The notes under the pieces are model-generated. The model was not told the DNA's origin. It searched no databases and saw only the letters and a program-made list of their open reading frames with translations. Below, piece by piece: positions 1-7,044 of a stretch of DNA of 10,540 nt; position 1 is the first letter of the stretch, and every line of letters starts with the position of its first letter. The translations under genes and the position numbers were made by a program. The stretch is from an uncultured Clostridia bacterium. Its GTDB lineage: Bacteria; Bacillota; Clostridia; Lachnospirales; CAG-274. The stretch covers positions 1-10,540 of the forward strand of contig CANQBT010000076.1 in NCBI GenBank assembly GCA_947589405.1, written 5' to 3'.

Positions 1-851
1 ATGACTCTCTGCTTGGTATATCCTTCTCTTTTTTTATTTCTTGAAGGTTTCCCTGTCATTTTATCCACAGGCAGCCTGAGCTGTTCCGACTCCATATCAT
101 CTTCGTCATAATCATATTCGTAATCTTCATTGTCATCGCCGTAAAAATGTGTGCTTCTGTATTCCTCTATATCTTCACGCATACCGTCTACAGCATTGCC
201 TATATACCTTACAATATCGGATATGGTCTTGCCTGTAGCCATTACAACAAGTGAAAATGCCAGAACAAAAAGCACTATGTATGAACCTATCTTACCCAAG
301 AACTGATATAGCACACCTCCGAAAAGAGCGCCTATGAGTCCGCCGTTTTTCATGCCGCCGTTTAAAAAGTATTTTGAAATATACTCCGGAAATCTTAAAT
401 CGGTAAATTTATGGGTACAGGTCATAATGTGCATAAGACTTATGAATGATATAAAAAAGCCCAAGAACAGGAAAAGCTTATATTTGTAGTAAGTCCTTTT
501 CTTATCAAAAAGGGTCTGTACGCTGAATACAAGCAGCACAACAGGCAGCAAAACTGCGCCTATGCCAAAAAGATGCGTAAGCAAAGGAGCCGCATATTTG
601 CCAAGCACTCCTACGCTGTTTCCAAGAAACAGACAGGCTGCCATAAGCAATGAAAGACCTATACAAAGTATTGAGGTCACTTCTCCCTGTATAAGCTTTT
701 TTCTTTCCTCTATTGCCTTTAGCTCTGCCTTAGTAAGCTTTTTGGGCTTCTGGGCTTTTGTGTTTTGTGTATTCTTATTATTGCTTTTAGTACTGTTTTT
801 TTTGTTATTATCGGTACCTTTAGCATTTTTTGCAGTAGCCTTGTTTGCCAT
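1..851 (-). CDS. ftsK: FtsK/SpoIIIE-type DNA translocase, N-terminal part (runs off window)
   Basis: Reading the minus strand from the ATG at 851 gives an uninterrupted frame of 283 codons that leaves the window. It begins with a Lys/Asn/Thr-rich cytoplasmic tail (residues 1-55). Four or five hydrophobic membrane segments follow, at about 57-77, 88-111, 125-145 and 168-208. They include the Gly-rich stretch GGMKNGGLIGALFGG typical of the FtsK 4TM domain. After residue 215 comes a very acidic linker (DDNEDYEYDYDEDD). This order matches the N-terminus of septal or sporulation DNA pumps. Those proteins anchor in the division membrane and carry a RecA-like motor and a gamma domain further on, which here would lie outside the window. 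The ATG is preceded by GGGAG at about nine bases. The assignment rests on topology and the Gly-rich motif, because no ATPase motif is in view. FtsK and SpoIIIE cannot be told apart here. Confidence 0.85.
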   Translation of the reverse strand, partial: MANKATAKNAKGTDNNKKNSTKSNNKNTQNTKAQKPKKLTKAELKAIEERKKLIQGEVTSILCIGLSLLMAACLFLGNSVGVLGKYAAPLLTHLFGIGAVLLPVVLLVFSVQTLFDKKRTYYKYKLFLFLGFFISFISLMHIMTCTHKFTDLRFPEYISKYFLNGGMKNGGLIGALFGGVLYQFLGKIGSYIVLFVLAFSLVVMATGKTISDIVRYIGNAVDGMREDIEEYRSTHFYGDDNEDYEYDYDEDDMESEQLRLPVDKMTGKPSRNKKREGYTKQRV

Positions 852-885
852 TTGTAAAACTCTCCCATTGTTTATTTATTTAATT

Positions 886-914
886 ATTATAGCACAAAAT
901 ACCATAAACAACAA
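886..914 (-). promoter_or_regulatory. sigma-A-type promoter of the FtsK-like gene
   Basis: On the minus strand TTGTTG (909-914) and a perfect TATAAT (886-891) are separated by 17 bases, with a TGN extension (TGC) before the -10 box. Transcription would start near 879, giving a leader of about 28 bases that includes the GGGAG ribosome site at about 861-865. Confidence 0.7.
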
Positions 915-1110
915 CTTTTAAAGAAAAGAGTAACATAAATGTAACAAACCGCCTGTACATTGTATCGCACAATGCCTATCCCCATATATGCCCTTGTTTT
1001 ACCGATATGTGTCTTTTGGTATGGACTTATATTGCAACAGTCCGACCTTCCGATTTGATATATGTTGTCGTAAACGTCAAAAATAATGACGTAATCATCA
1101 ACAAAAGCCT

Positions 1111-1129
1111 GTTAAAAATATGTTAAAAT
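1111..1129 (+). promoter_or_regulatory. candidate extended -10 promoter for the 959-residue gene
   Basis: TGT-TAAAAT (1121-1129) fits an extended -10 box. No good -35 hexamer lies 16-18 bases upstream. The heptamer GTTAAAA occurs twice, at 1111-1117 and 1122-1128, exactly 11 bp (one helical turn) apart, which could be a binding site or chance in an A/T-rich stretch. If used, the leader would be about 115 bases long. Confidence 0.35.
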
Positions 1130-1250
1130 AATACAGAAGATGCTTTGAACAATGCGGTAACGAAGCTCATATACAAAAGGCAGCACATGTAAGCATATAC
1201 AAGACCTGCTTAAGAGCTTTAAACAATATAACTATATAAGGAGTGAGATC

Positions 1251-4130
1251 ATGCCTGAAAATCAACCGACAAAGGATATAGTAATGAACATGAATATTCT
1301 CAACGGCAGCGACTGGGAAATGCTGTGTGCTCTTACGGGAATGAACGGCAGCATAGATTCGCCTAAGGATATTGTGCATATTTTGGGAAATGTATACGTA
1401 AATGAGCGCAATCTTGCCGACGGATTCGACCATGAGCTAACACGTGAGGACATACCGTCATTTGCCAACAAAGTGCGTGAAGCTCTCAGTCCAAATAACG
1501 AAAATTATGTAACGATAATGAACAGAAATTCTCTTATACCCGATCCCAGAGCTGTTATTATGGATACTCAGGGTATGGAAGAGCCCGACCGCATATCCTA
1601 TGATGCAAAAAACGAAATAGCCATAACTCATGCCGCAGACTACCTGCAGAGAATGCATCAGGCTGCAATAGATGCAAAAGCATGGTTGGGAAATGCAAAA
1701 AAGTTTTATACCGATACATTTGTAAAGGATCTTGAGCAAAGCAAAAATATCATCATACCGAATCTGATAACTTCTTCCAACGGCTTTTCCAACGGCTTTC
1801 AAAGACAGCCGGAGGCTTCCCCACAGCTGTACATGCTTTCAAAGGGATATACCTTTGACGATGTATTTTTCTATGATCCCGATTCACCGGAAGCAGACAG
1901 GCACAGGACTATGAACGAAAGTATAAGAGATGAATTCTATGATATTTTTTCTCTGGCAAAGGACGAAAACGGTCAGATAATAAAAGACCCCAAAGCCCCT
2001 GAAAATATTAAGAAATACAATGAAGTAACATATCCGACTATTGTCAAAATGATGGAAACTCTTTCAAAATTCAGATATGATTATATAGATATGTCCGAAA
2101 TAGATTCTCTTAAAAAGCTGGCTCTGTACAGCGATATGGGTCATGTGCTCCAGGAGTTTTCACAGCAGCTTCCGCATGACTATGGAAAAAACGTATTTAA
2201 CGCAGCCGTAGGCCCCGAAGGACATATGGCACAACATTATGAGAATTGCTTTGATTTCATCGGCAAAAACGATTATGCGGCAGATATAAAAGGAAATACC
2301 GCAAAAACCGATGCATGTGTGTATTATCACGAGATGACAAAATGTATAGGCGGATATAAGGGATATATGGATATGCCTTCGGCAGCCCAGCCTTGTTCTC
2401 AAAGTTTTGATATGATAAAGTCTCTTTGCCTATGGTCAATACCCTTTGAGGTCCCTGCCGAAGAGTATGAGGAATTCAAAAAGGATCCACAGCATAATTT
2501 TGAACATAGATTCAACAGCACTATAAATCCCAATCGAATAAAAGAGCCTATATTCCAGCCTGATGTAAATTTAGCAAGGGACTATGTGGAAAAATGCCGC
2601 AGCAATACCAAAACAGGAGCCGAGATATTTGAAGAAAACGTTCTTGCCGAAGTCGATTCCGAATTTATGGAAAGCAGAGGCATAAATAAAAAGGAAAGTA
2701 TAGTATTTGACCCTGCCGACCCTGAAAACAGCGCTCTTAAGCTGCTTTCCAAAGCTTCGGGTCTTGTACTCAGCAGCAATTCTCCCGCTTCACAGCTGAA
2801 TGTTGCCATTGACAATATAGTCATAAACGGCATAAGCTTAAGAGAATTTTCCAATGCCGATTCCGAATCTGTTATGGATAATGTAAAAACAGCAGCGGAA
2901 AAGCTGTCCGTAGTATTCCAGGGACTTTATACAGACGGTATTGGTCTGGATGACGATATAAAGACTCAATATGACGAAATGACCGATAACGGCAAAAAGC
3001 CCCTGTTCGTATTCAAAAAAAACAAGGCAGGAGAGCTTACGCCATATAGAATACGTCCTTCATTCCGAATGCCGCAGGAGGATCCTGAAAATACTCCTCT
3101 TGAACAAGTATCTTCAAGACAGCTTACGGAAGACGAGGTCAGAAGCTATCTTCAGAACAAAGCGGAGGAAAATATTGAAGCAAGTATTAACAAAATAATG
3201 GAGGATAACACCAAACGCTACCATAAATGGCAAAATGAAAGGGAGCAGGCGTTAAATGAAGATAAGATAGTAAGCCGTACTTCAAGTAAAAACACAGCAG
3301 CTGAAGCATACGCAAAGCAGCTGAATAACGAAGTTATTACCGATAAGGATAGAAACAGCATGCATTCCGCAGGCATAGAACCATATCCAAAGATAACCCT
3401 TACGGATATACGAAGCGGAAGAGCCTTCATGGGATTTCTAGCTGAAAACAAGGACTCTGTCAATATTTCAAACATATGTATAAACGGAATAAGTATCAAG
3501 GATTATTTCAAGGATGAGAATTTCAGCGAAAAGGAAGCGGATATAGTAGCAAGTATGTTCAGGAATATGGCTGATATGCATAAGCTGGCAAAAGCGGAAG
3601 CAAATCTTGAGGAAGGCAAAAACCCCTTCGGAACAAGCAGCATACCCTTTATAGCCATAAAAAATGAAGCAGGCAAAATGGTTCCCTTTACATTTGAAAA
3701 GGAAAAGGTACCGTCACCTCTTCCCAATGTAAGACCTCTTACGCCGACTCAGCGGTTTTTCTCCAGAAAGTCCACTATAGAAGCAAATGAAAGAGCCATA
3801 AAGGAGTATGATGAAAGAAACAAGGATATACGTGAGGCTATAAACAGGAACGGCGATATTGACAAGCTGAACGAAGTAGCTGCCTTATACTCAAAAATGT
3901 ATAACGGACAGCGTCTTTCCACTAATGAAAAGTATACTGCTCAGCAGTACAAGCTAAATGCAGCCAATATAGATAAAAATGCTCAGCCTGCCATACATAT
4001 GGTCAATGCAATGACTCTTGAAAACGAAGCTCATCCCAATGCCCATAGCTTAGCTTCTCTTCAGCCTGTGCACGCTTTAGAGCATTCCGAAAACAAGGAG
4101 CTTCAGCATAATGAAGCCGGTATTAAATAG
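1251..4130 (+). CDS. large cytoplasmic protein of unknown function with repeated NG-motif modules (959 aa)
   Basis: I do not recognise this as a named family. The ATG is supported by AAGGAG seven bases upstream. There is no signal peptide, membrane segment or obvious enzyme motif, and the protein is acidic/polar and probably cytoplasmic. Residues 20-108 form a module starting W22-E-M-L-C26 and ending in a DPRAVIMDTQG strand. This same module occurs twice in the partial protein at 9665-10540. Two diverged copies of its central strand-helix part are at about 522-605 (DNIVINGISLREF, then PLFVFKKNKAGELTPYRI) and 741-817 (NICINGISIKDYF, then IPFIAIKNEAGKMVPFTF). The middle (120-480) is unique and holds most of the Cys and His residues. 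Residues 840-905 are charged and helical. The gene is monocistronic, ending before a strong terminator. The coding frame is secure. The function is unknown. Confidence 0.9.
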   Translation: MPENQPTKDIVMNMNILNGSDWEMLCALTGMNGSIDSPKDIVHILGNVYVNERNLADGFDHELTREDIPSFANKVREALSPNNENYVTIMNRNSLIPDPRAVIMDTQGMEEPDRISYDAKNEIAITHAADYLQRMHQAAIDAKAWLGNAKKFYTDTFVKDLEQSKNIIIPNLITSSNGFSNGFQRQPEASPQLYMLSKGYTFDDVFFYDPDSPEADRHRTMNESIRDEFYDIFSLAKDENGQIIKDPKAPENIKKYNEVTYPTIVKMMETLSKFRYDYIDMSEIDSLKKLALYSDMGHVLQEFSQQLPHDYGKNVFNAAVGPEGHMAQHYENCFDFIGKNDYAADIKGNTAKTDACVYYHEMTKCIGGYKGYMDMPSAAQPCSQSFDMIKSLCLWSIPFEVPAEEYEEFKKDPQHNFEHRFNSTINPNRIKEPIFQPDVNLARDYVEKCRSNTKTGAEIFEENVLAEVDSEFMESRGINKKESIVFDPADPENSALKLLSKASGLVLSSNSPASQLNVAIDNIVINGISLREFSNADSESVMDNVKTAAEKLSVVFQGLYTDGIGLDDDIKTQYDEMTDNGKKPLFVFKKNKAGELTPYRIRPSFRMPQEDPENTPLEQVSSRQLTEDEVRSYLQNKAEENIEASINKIMEDNTKRYHKWQNEREQALNEDKIVSRTSSKNTAAEAYAKQLNNEVITDKDRNSMHSAGIEPYPKITLTDIRSGRAFMGFLAENKDSVNISNICINGISIKDYFKDENFSEKEADIVASMFRNMADMHKLAKAEANLEEGKNPFGTSSIPFIAIKNEAGKMVPFTFEKEKVPSPLPNVRPLTPTQRFFSRKSTIEANERAIKEYDERNKDIREAINRNGDIDKLNEVAALYSKMYNGQRLSTNEKYTAQQYKLNAANIDKNAQPAIHMVNAMTLENEAHPNAHSLASLQPVHALEHSENKELQHNEAGIK
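1775..1798 (+). repeat. perfect 12-bp tandem duplication inside the 959-residue gene
   Basis: TTCCAACGGCTT occurs twice head to tail (1775-1786 and 1787-1798), keeping frame and giving SNGFSNGF at about residues 176-183. It looks like a recent small in-frame duplication in a probable loop. Confidence 0.8.
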
Positions 4131-4186
4131 ATTTATTTATAGCGGTATAAATGCTTAAGGGCTGTAGCGGGGATTTTTTGTTTGGC

Positions 4187-4202
4187 ACAATATCGATATT
4201 GT
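4187..4202. repeat. perfect 16-bp palindrome
   Basis: ACAATATCGATATTGT is identical to its own reverse complement. It lies in the convergent spacer about 57 bases after the stop codon of the 959-residue gene, just left of a structured element. With no loop it is better suited to dimeric protein binding than to an RNA hairpin. Its role is unknown. Confidence 0.75.
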
Positions 4203-4213
4203 TTACCACTTTA

Positions 4214-4311
4214 GAACGACCCTTCCACCATTTCAAACAATAAAAATTGTTTGAAACGGTCCCCCTTCCCTTACGCCCTAAAGGGCTAAGGGACGGCAGG
4301 GGAAGAGGGTT
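4214..4311. repeat. structured intergenic element, possibly a small MITE-like or interspersed palindromic repeat
   Basis: This stretch contains two adjacent hairpins. The first has perfect 11-base arms TTTCAAACAAT and ATTGTTTGAAA (4231-4241 and 4246-4256) with an AAAA loop, extended by ACC/GGT outside one mismatch. The second has CCCTTA-c-GCCC and GGGC-TAAGGG (4268-4278 and 4283-4292) around a TAAA loop. Its flank GGGAAG (4300-4305) can instead pair with CTTCCC (4265-4270). The two ends are imperfect inverted copies: ACGACCCTTCCACC at the left, and ACCCTCTTCCCCTGCC when the right end is read on the minus strand. No target duplication is clear. No T-run follows on either strand, so neither hairpin is a normal terminator. 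Short G/C-rich palindromic elements of this kind are common in gut clostridia. Copy number cannot be judged from one window. Confidence 0.5.
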
Positions 4312-4333
4312 AAAAAAATTCATAAACCAAATA

Positions 4334-4392
4334 AAGCTATTCCATTAAGACCCATTTTTATCACAGATCTTAACGGGACAGCTTCTTTTTTT
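4334..4392. terminator. intrinsic terminator, probably bidirectional, between converging genes
   Basis: Two 17-base arms (4334-4350 and 4368-4384) pair at 15 positions around a 17-base loop, and C plus seven Ts follow (4386-4392). On the plus strand this ends the 959-residue gene. The two unpaired A/C positions in the plus-strand RNA become G/U wobble pairs in the minus-strand RNA, which is then fully paired and followed by TTTATTTGG. The hairpin therefore also suits the minus-strand lyase-peptide transcript, whose last stop codon is at 4394. Confidence 0.8.
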
Positions 4393-4393
4393 A

Positions 4394-4540
4394 TTATTTA
4401 CCAAACATAGAAGCAAAGCTTTCACTTGGCGCTTCGCCGTTTTCTCCGCCGTTTATAAGTGTAGGTACGCTGCTTGCAGCAACAATATCACAAGCTTTTA
4501 TAATATTTATTTCCATTTCAGGCTTATTATATTTTTTCAT
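4394..4540 (-). CDS. 48-residue peptide, translationally coupled to the pectate lyase
   Basis: Reading minus from the ATG at 4540 gives a 48-codon frame ending in TAA at 4394-4396. The start shares a base with the lyase stop codon (TAATG). A perfect GGAGG (4548-4552) sits seven bases upstream, inside the last lyase codons, so translation is very likely coupled. The peptide has three parts. They are a charged start MKKYNKPEMEI, a short hydrophobic stretch NIIKACDIVAASS (residues 12-24, with a single Cys17), and a small-residue tail TLINGGENGEAPSESF ending MFGK. It is not a normal signal peptide and has no transmembrane-length segment. The KKYxKPExEI start followed by DIVxAS resembles a type of short peptide I recall from gut Firmicutes, some considered RiPP-precursor-like. 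That comparison is from memory. No modification enzyme is visible in the window. Its function is unknown. Confidence 0.72.
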   Translation of the reverse strand: MKKYNKPEMEINIIKACDIVAASSVPTLINGGENGEAPSESFASMFGK

Positions 4541-7044
4541 TATCGATCCTCCTTGCCTGTACCTATTACAGCTTCCGCTTTTTTAGGCAAAGCGGCAGAC
4601 CTTGTCCCATCATTTACAGATTTTTTAAGGGAATCGATACTATATACACCCGTCTGTAATCTTATTTCATTACCCTTTAAGTCTGTTCTGAAAGGTGTGA
4701 CCTTTATATCTGTACTGCCATTCGGTATATCTGATATTGTAAATGCGTAAATATACTTTGCATTCAAGCTGTCTGTACCGATTGAAGAATTACTTATCGA
4801 TGAATATACAACGTTTGTGGTTTTCCTGACTGTTTTGCCATTTGCTTCAAATATGAATCCAACCTGACTGTAGTTCAAGGAATCAACGCCTGCAACAAAG
4901 CTGATGCCATTGTCGCCTGAAAGCTCTGCCTTGACATAGGGGCTTTCTGATACGGCAGCTTCTGTTGTCGTTTCGGAAGTAGTATCGGAAGCTGTCAGAG
5001 TTGTTGTTTCAGCAGTAGTTTCGGCAGCCGTCAGAGTTGTTGTTTCAACAGTAGTTTCGGCAGACGTCAATGTTGTCGTTTCGGCAGATGTCAGAGTTGT
5101 TGTTTCCGTAGAGGTTTCTGCTGCCTTTGTTGTAGTCTGTTTTTCTGTCTCAGTCGTGCTACGTGTCGTTTCGGCTGTGGTCTGTTCTGCTTTTGTTGTG
5201 GATTGTGACGCTGTTGAGCTTTCGGAAGCCGCAAGAGTTGTTGTTTCTGTGGTTTCCGTTACTGTGCTGCCGCTCTTGGGGCTCACAGTTATTTTATAAT
5301 ATCCAATATTTCCGCTTGCATAAAATACCACATTTCCCTTTGACGTAACTGTGATCGCAACAGGCTCAGCGCTCATTGACGTTACATTTCCTGTCTTTAC
5401 AAAATCCAAGCTTGCCGTACCGTTGGTAACAGTAATGCTTCTGTCAGAGCTTGCGCCATACCATACCTTAATAACATCTCCTGCATTGCAATTTGCAATT
5501 ATTATGTTTCTGGTATTCGCCTTTCCGCTTCCGTTATACCATAAATACTTGACTCCTGTTTCGGTTCCGTTTGTACCGTCATTCTTTATGCAGTCGCTGT
5601 TGCTGTTGCCATTTATCGTAAGACCGTCTGCCGTTGTGTAGCTTCTGTTTATGTCATATGACCAGCTATACAGCTCAGGATTTGTGTTAAAATTCCATTC
5701 TCTTGAATTTGTATCTCCCGGATCCGATGTATCTGCCGTAGTAGTTTCTGTGTTTTCGCCTGTGTTGGCAGTAGTAGTTTCCGTGCTAATGTCGGCAGCA
5801 GTAGTTTCCTCTGTACCGCCCTGCTGATTTCCTGCTGCGGTGCCGTAAAGTGTAACGATATTATCCTCATAGCTTACAAGAGCAGCCTTCAGAGCTTCAT
5901 CAAGATCCTTTGATTTATCGTCAACCTCGTTATTGAATGTCCACTTGAAATCTCCGCCGTCAATACGTCCTGCCCCTGCCTTTACAGACTCAACAGCCTG
6001 TTCGGCAGTTTCAACATCATATTTATACATTGAAGGGTCTGTATCAAAATTACTGTATGTTGAACCGCCCTTCTTTGCCTTTACCGTATCGGGTACCTTT
6101 TCATCACGGCTGCTTACGCTGTAGGCATCTATTTCCACAGGGTCATGGCCTTCGGGTACATTATTCTGATCGATAAATCTTCTTGGTGTAACAAATACAT
6201 TGCCATATGCCTTTATCATGCCGCCTGTCTGACCTGAAAGGCTGCCTTCGTCTTTATATGTTCCCGTTGAGCTGTCATAGCACTCGCTGCCCTGTGAGGC
6301 TATTATCATAGGTCTTGGAACATTTCTGAAATAGTTGTTCTCAGCAAATACAGAGGACTGTACAGCAGCGCCTATACCATAATCGCCTACACCGTCATAA
6401 TAGTTGTTGTAAACATGTACATTTCCCGCAACGCATCTTGGGTGTCTTGAATCGGAATGGTCAAACCAGTTATGATGATATGTCACAAAAATTTTCGCTT
6501 CGGGATCATCTGGATTTTTGGCTTCCCATACTCCTCCGGCAACACATGTTTTTCCGGAATCCCAGAAATGATTGTAGGAAGCCGTTATATAGTCTGATCT
6601 TGCTTTAAGGTCGATAGAGCCGTCTCCCTTTTTCTGGTCGGCGTCCTTACCCTGTTCACCATAAAAGAAATCTATGTTGTGCATAAATATATTTTTGTTT
6701 TCGGTATCAAGAGAAAGAGAATCTCCGTCACCGCCTATACCGCCGTAAAGCATTATGCCTATATTCCTGACATCGATATTGCAGGCTCTTTTCATTGTAA
6801 GTCCCCAGCCGTGTACTGTAGCGTCATCGCCTATACCCTCAAATGTAACATTATGAGTTTCCTTTATGCCAAGCATATAGTTCGTAACACCTGAGGGCAT
6901 TTCTACCTTTCCTATAAGTCTTATGCTCAGAGGAGTTTTGACCTTGTTCTTTTCCCTGTAGGCAAGAATTGCGGTAAGTCCCTTGCCGTATTGGGGATCG
7001 TTGTTGAGCATTACCGTATCCTTGTTTTCATTAGACACGTACAA
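4540..7044 (-). CDS. pectate lyase, C-terminal fragment: PL1 catalytic domain, CBM-like domain, C-terminal domain
   Basis: In this frame the first possible start is a TTG at 7044 without a ribosome site, so it is unlikely to be translated alone. The open frame extends upstream to join the N-terminal half. PL1 hallmarks, in restored numbering (fragment residue plus 160), are the helix ladder GIGDDATVHGWGLTMKR, GDGSIDLKARSD with calcium-ligand candidates Asp305 and Asp311, YHHNWFDHSDSRHPR with the likely catalytic Arg363, and VHVYNNYYDG. PL1 enzymes cleave polygalacturonate by calcium-dependent beta-elimination. After a Thr-rich linker, residues 608-752 (start REWNFNTNPELYSW) form a beta-rich domain ending in GYYKITV, probably carbohydrate-binding. 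The last 131 residues (AELSGDNGISFVAGVDS onward) are a beta-sandwich-like domain of a kind seen in ruminococcal secreted proteins, which I cannot name. Confidence 0.82.
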   Translation of the reverse strand: MYVSNENKDTVMLNNDPQYGKGLTAILAYREKNKVKTPLSIRLIGKVEMPSGVTNYMLGIKETHNVTFEGIGDDATVHGWGLTMKRACNIDVRNIGIMLYGGIGGDGDSLSLDTENKNIFMHNIDFFYGEQGKDADQKKGDGSIDLKARSDYITASYNHFWDSGKTCVAGGVWEAKNPDDPEAKIFVTYHHNWFDHSDSRHPRCVAGNVHVYNNYYDGVGDYGIGAAVQSSVFAENNYFRNVPRPMIIASQGSECYDSSTGTYKDEGSLSGQTGGMIKAYGNVFVTPRRFIDQNNVPEGHDPVEIDAYSVSSRDEKVPDTVKAKKGGSTYSNFDTDPSMYKYDVETAEQAVESVKAGAGRIDGGDFKWTFNNEVDDKSKDLDEALKAALVSYEDNIVTLYGTAAGNQQGGTEETTAADISTETTTANTGENTETTTADTSDPGDTNSREWNFNTNPELYSWSYDINRSYTTADGLTINGNSNSDCIKNDGTNGTETGVKYLWYNGSGKANTRNIIIANCNAGDVIKVWYGASSDRSITVTNGTASLDFVKTGNVTSMSAEPVAITVTSKGNVVFYASGNIGYYKITVSPKSGSTVTETTETTTLAASESSTASQSTTKAEQTTAETTRSTTETEKQTTTKAAETSTETTTLTSAETTTLTSAETTVETTTLTAAETTAETTTLTASDTTSETTTEAAVSESPYVKAELSGDNGISFVAGVDSLNYSQVGFIFEANGKTVRKTTNVVYSSISNSSIGTDSLNAKYIYAFTISDIPNGSTDIKVTPFRTDLKGNEIRLQTGVYSIDSLKKSVNDGTRSAALPKKAEAVIGTGKEDR
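4548..4552 (-). promoter_or_regulatory. ribosome binding site of the small peptide, inside the lyase gene
   Basis: GGAGG seven bases before the ATG at 4540. It is embedded in the codons for the last lyase residues (GKEDR), and with the TAATG overlap it is the main reason to accept the short gene. Confidence 0.75.
4967..5098 (-). repeat. 36-bp tandem repeats encoding the Thr/Glu-rich linker
   Basis: Three 36-bp units (4967-5002, 5003-5038, 5039-5074) and one shortened 24-bp unit (5075-5098) encode 12-residue repeats of the form LTAAETTAETTT. Such units change copy number easily by slippage. The linker separates the CBM-like domain from the C-terminal domain and is a likely O-glycosylation target. 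Confidence 0.85.

Larger units (their letters stand above)
852..1250. other. divergent intergenic spacer between the ftsK-like gene and the 959-residue gene
   Basis: I see no convincing gene in this 400-base stretch. It holds the ftsK-like promoter (886-914), a small perfect inverted repeat CATTGT/ACAATG (958-963 and 969-974, five-base loop), and a candidate promoter for the rightward gene (1121-1129). The leader from about 1136 to 1250 is otherwise featureless apart from the AAGGAG ribosome site at 1238-1243. Confidence 0.5.

Noticed and set aside
562..921. 119-residue hydrophobic plus-strand frame
   Set aside because: It lies antisense to the membrane segments of the FtsK-like gene and has no ribosome site. 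Its hydrophobicity is a reflection of the opposite strand.
4222..4305. The two hairpins as terminators
   Set aside because: No run of Ts follows either hairpin on either strand. A much better terminator lies at 4334-4392.
4123..4323. 66-residue minus-strand frame starting MNFFNPLPLPSLSP
   Set aside because: It is the translation of the palindromic intergenic element, has no ribosome site, and overlaps the end of the 959-residue gene. The Pro/Leu/Ser-rich text comes from the C-rich hairpins.
5163..5870. Several 60-100 residue frames within the pectate lyase region on both strands
   Set aside because: They are shadows of Thr-rich repeat DNA and of the lyase frame, with no starts supported by ribosome sites.
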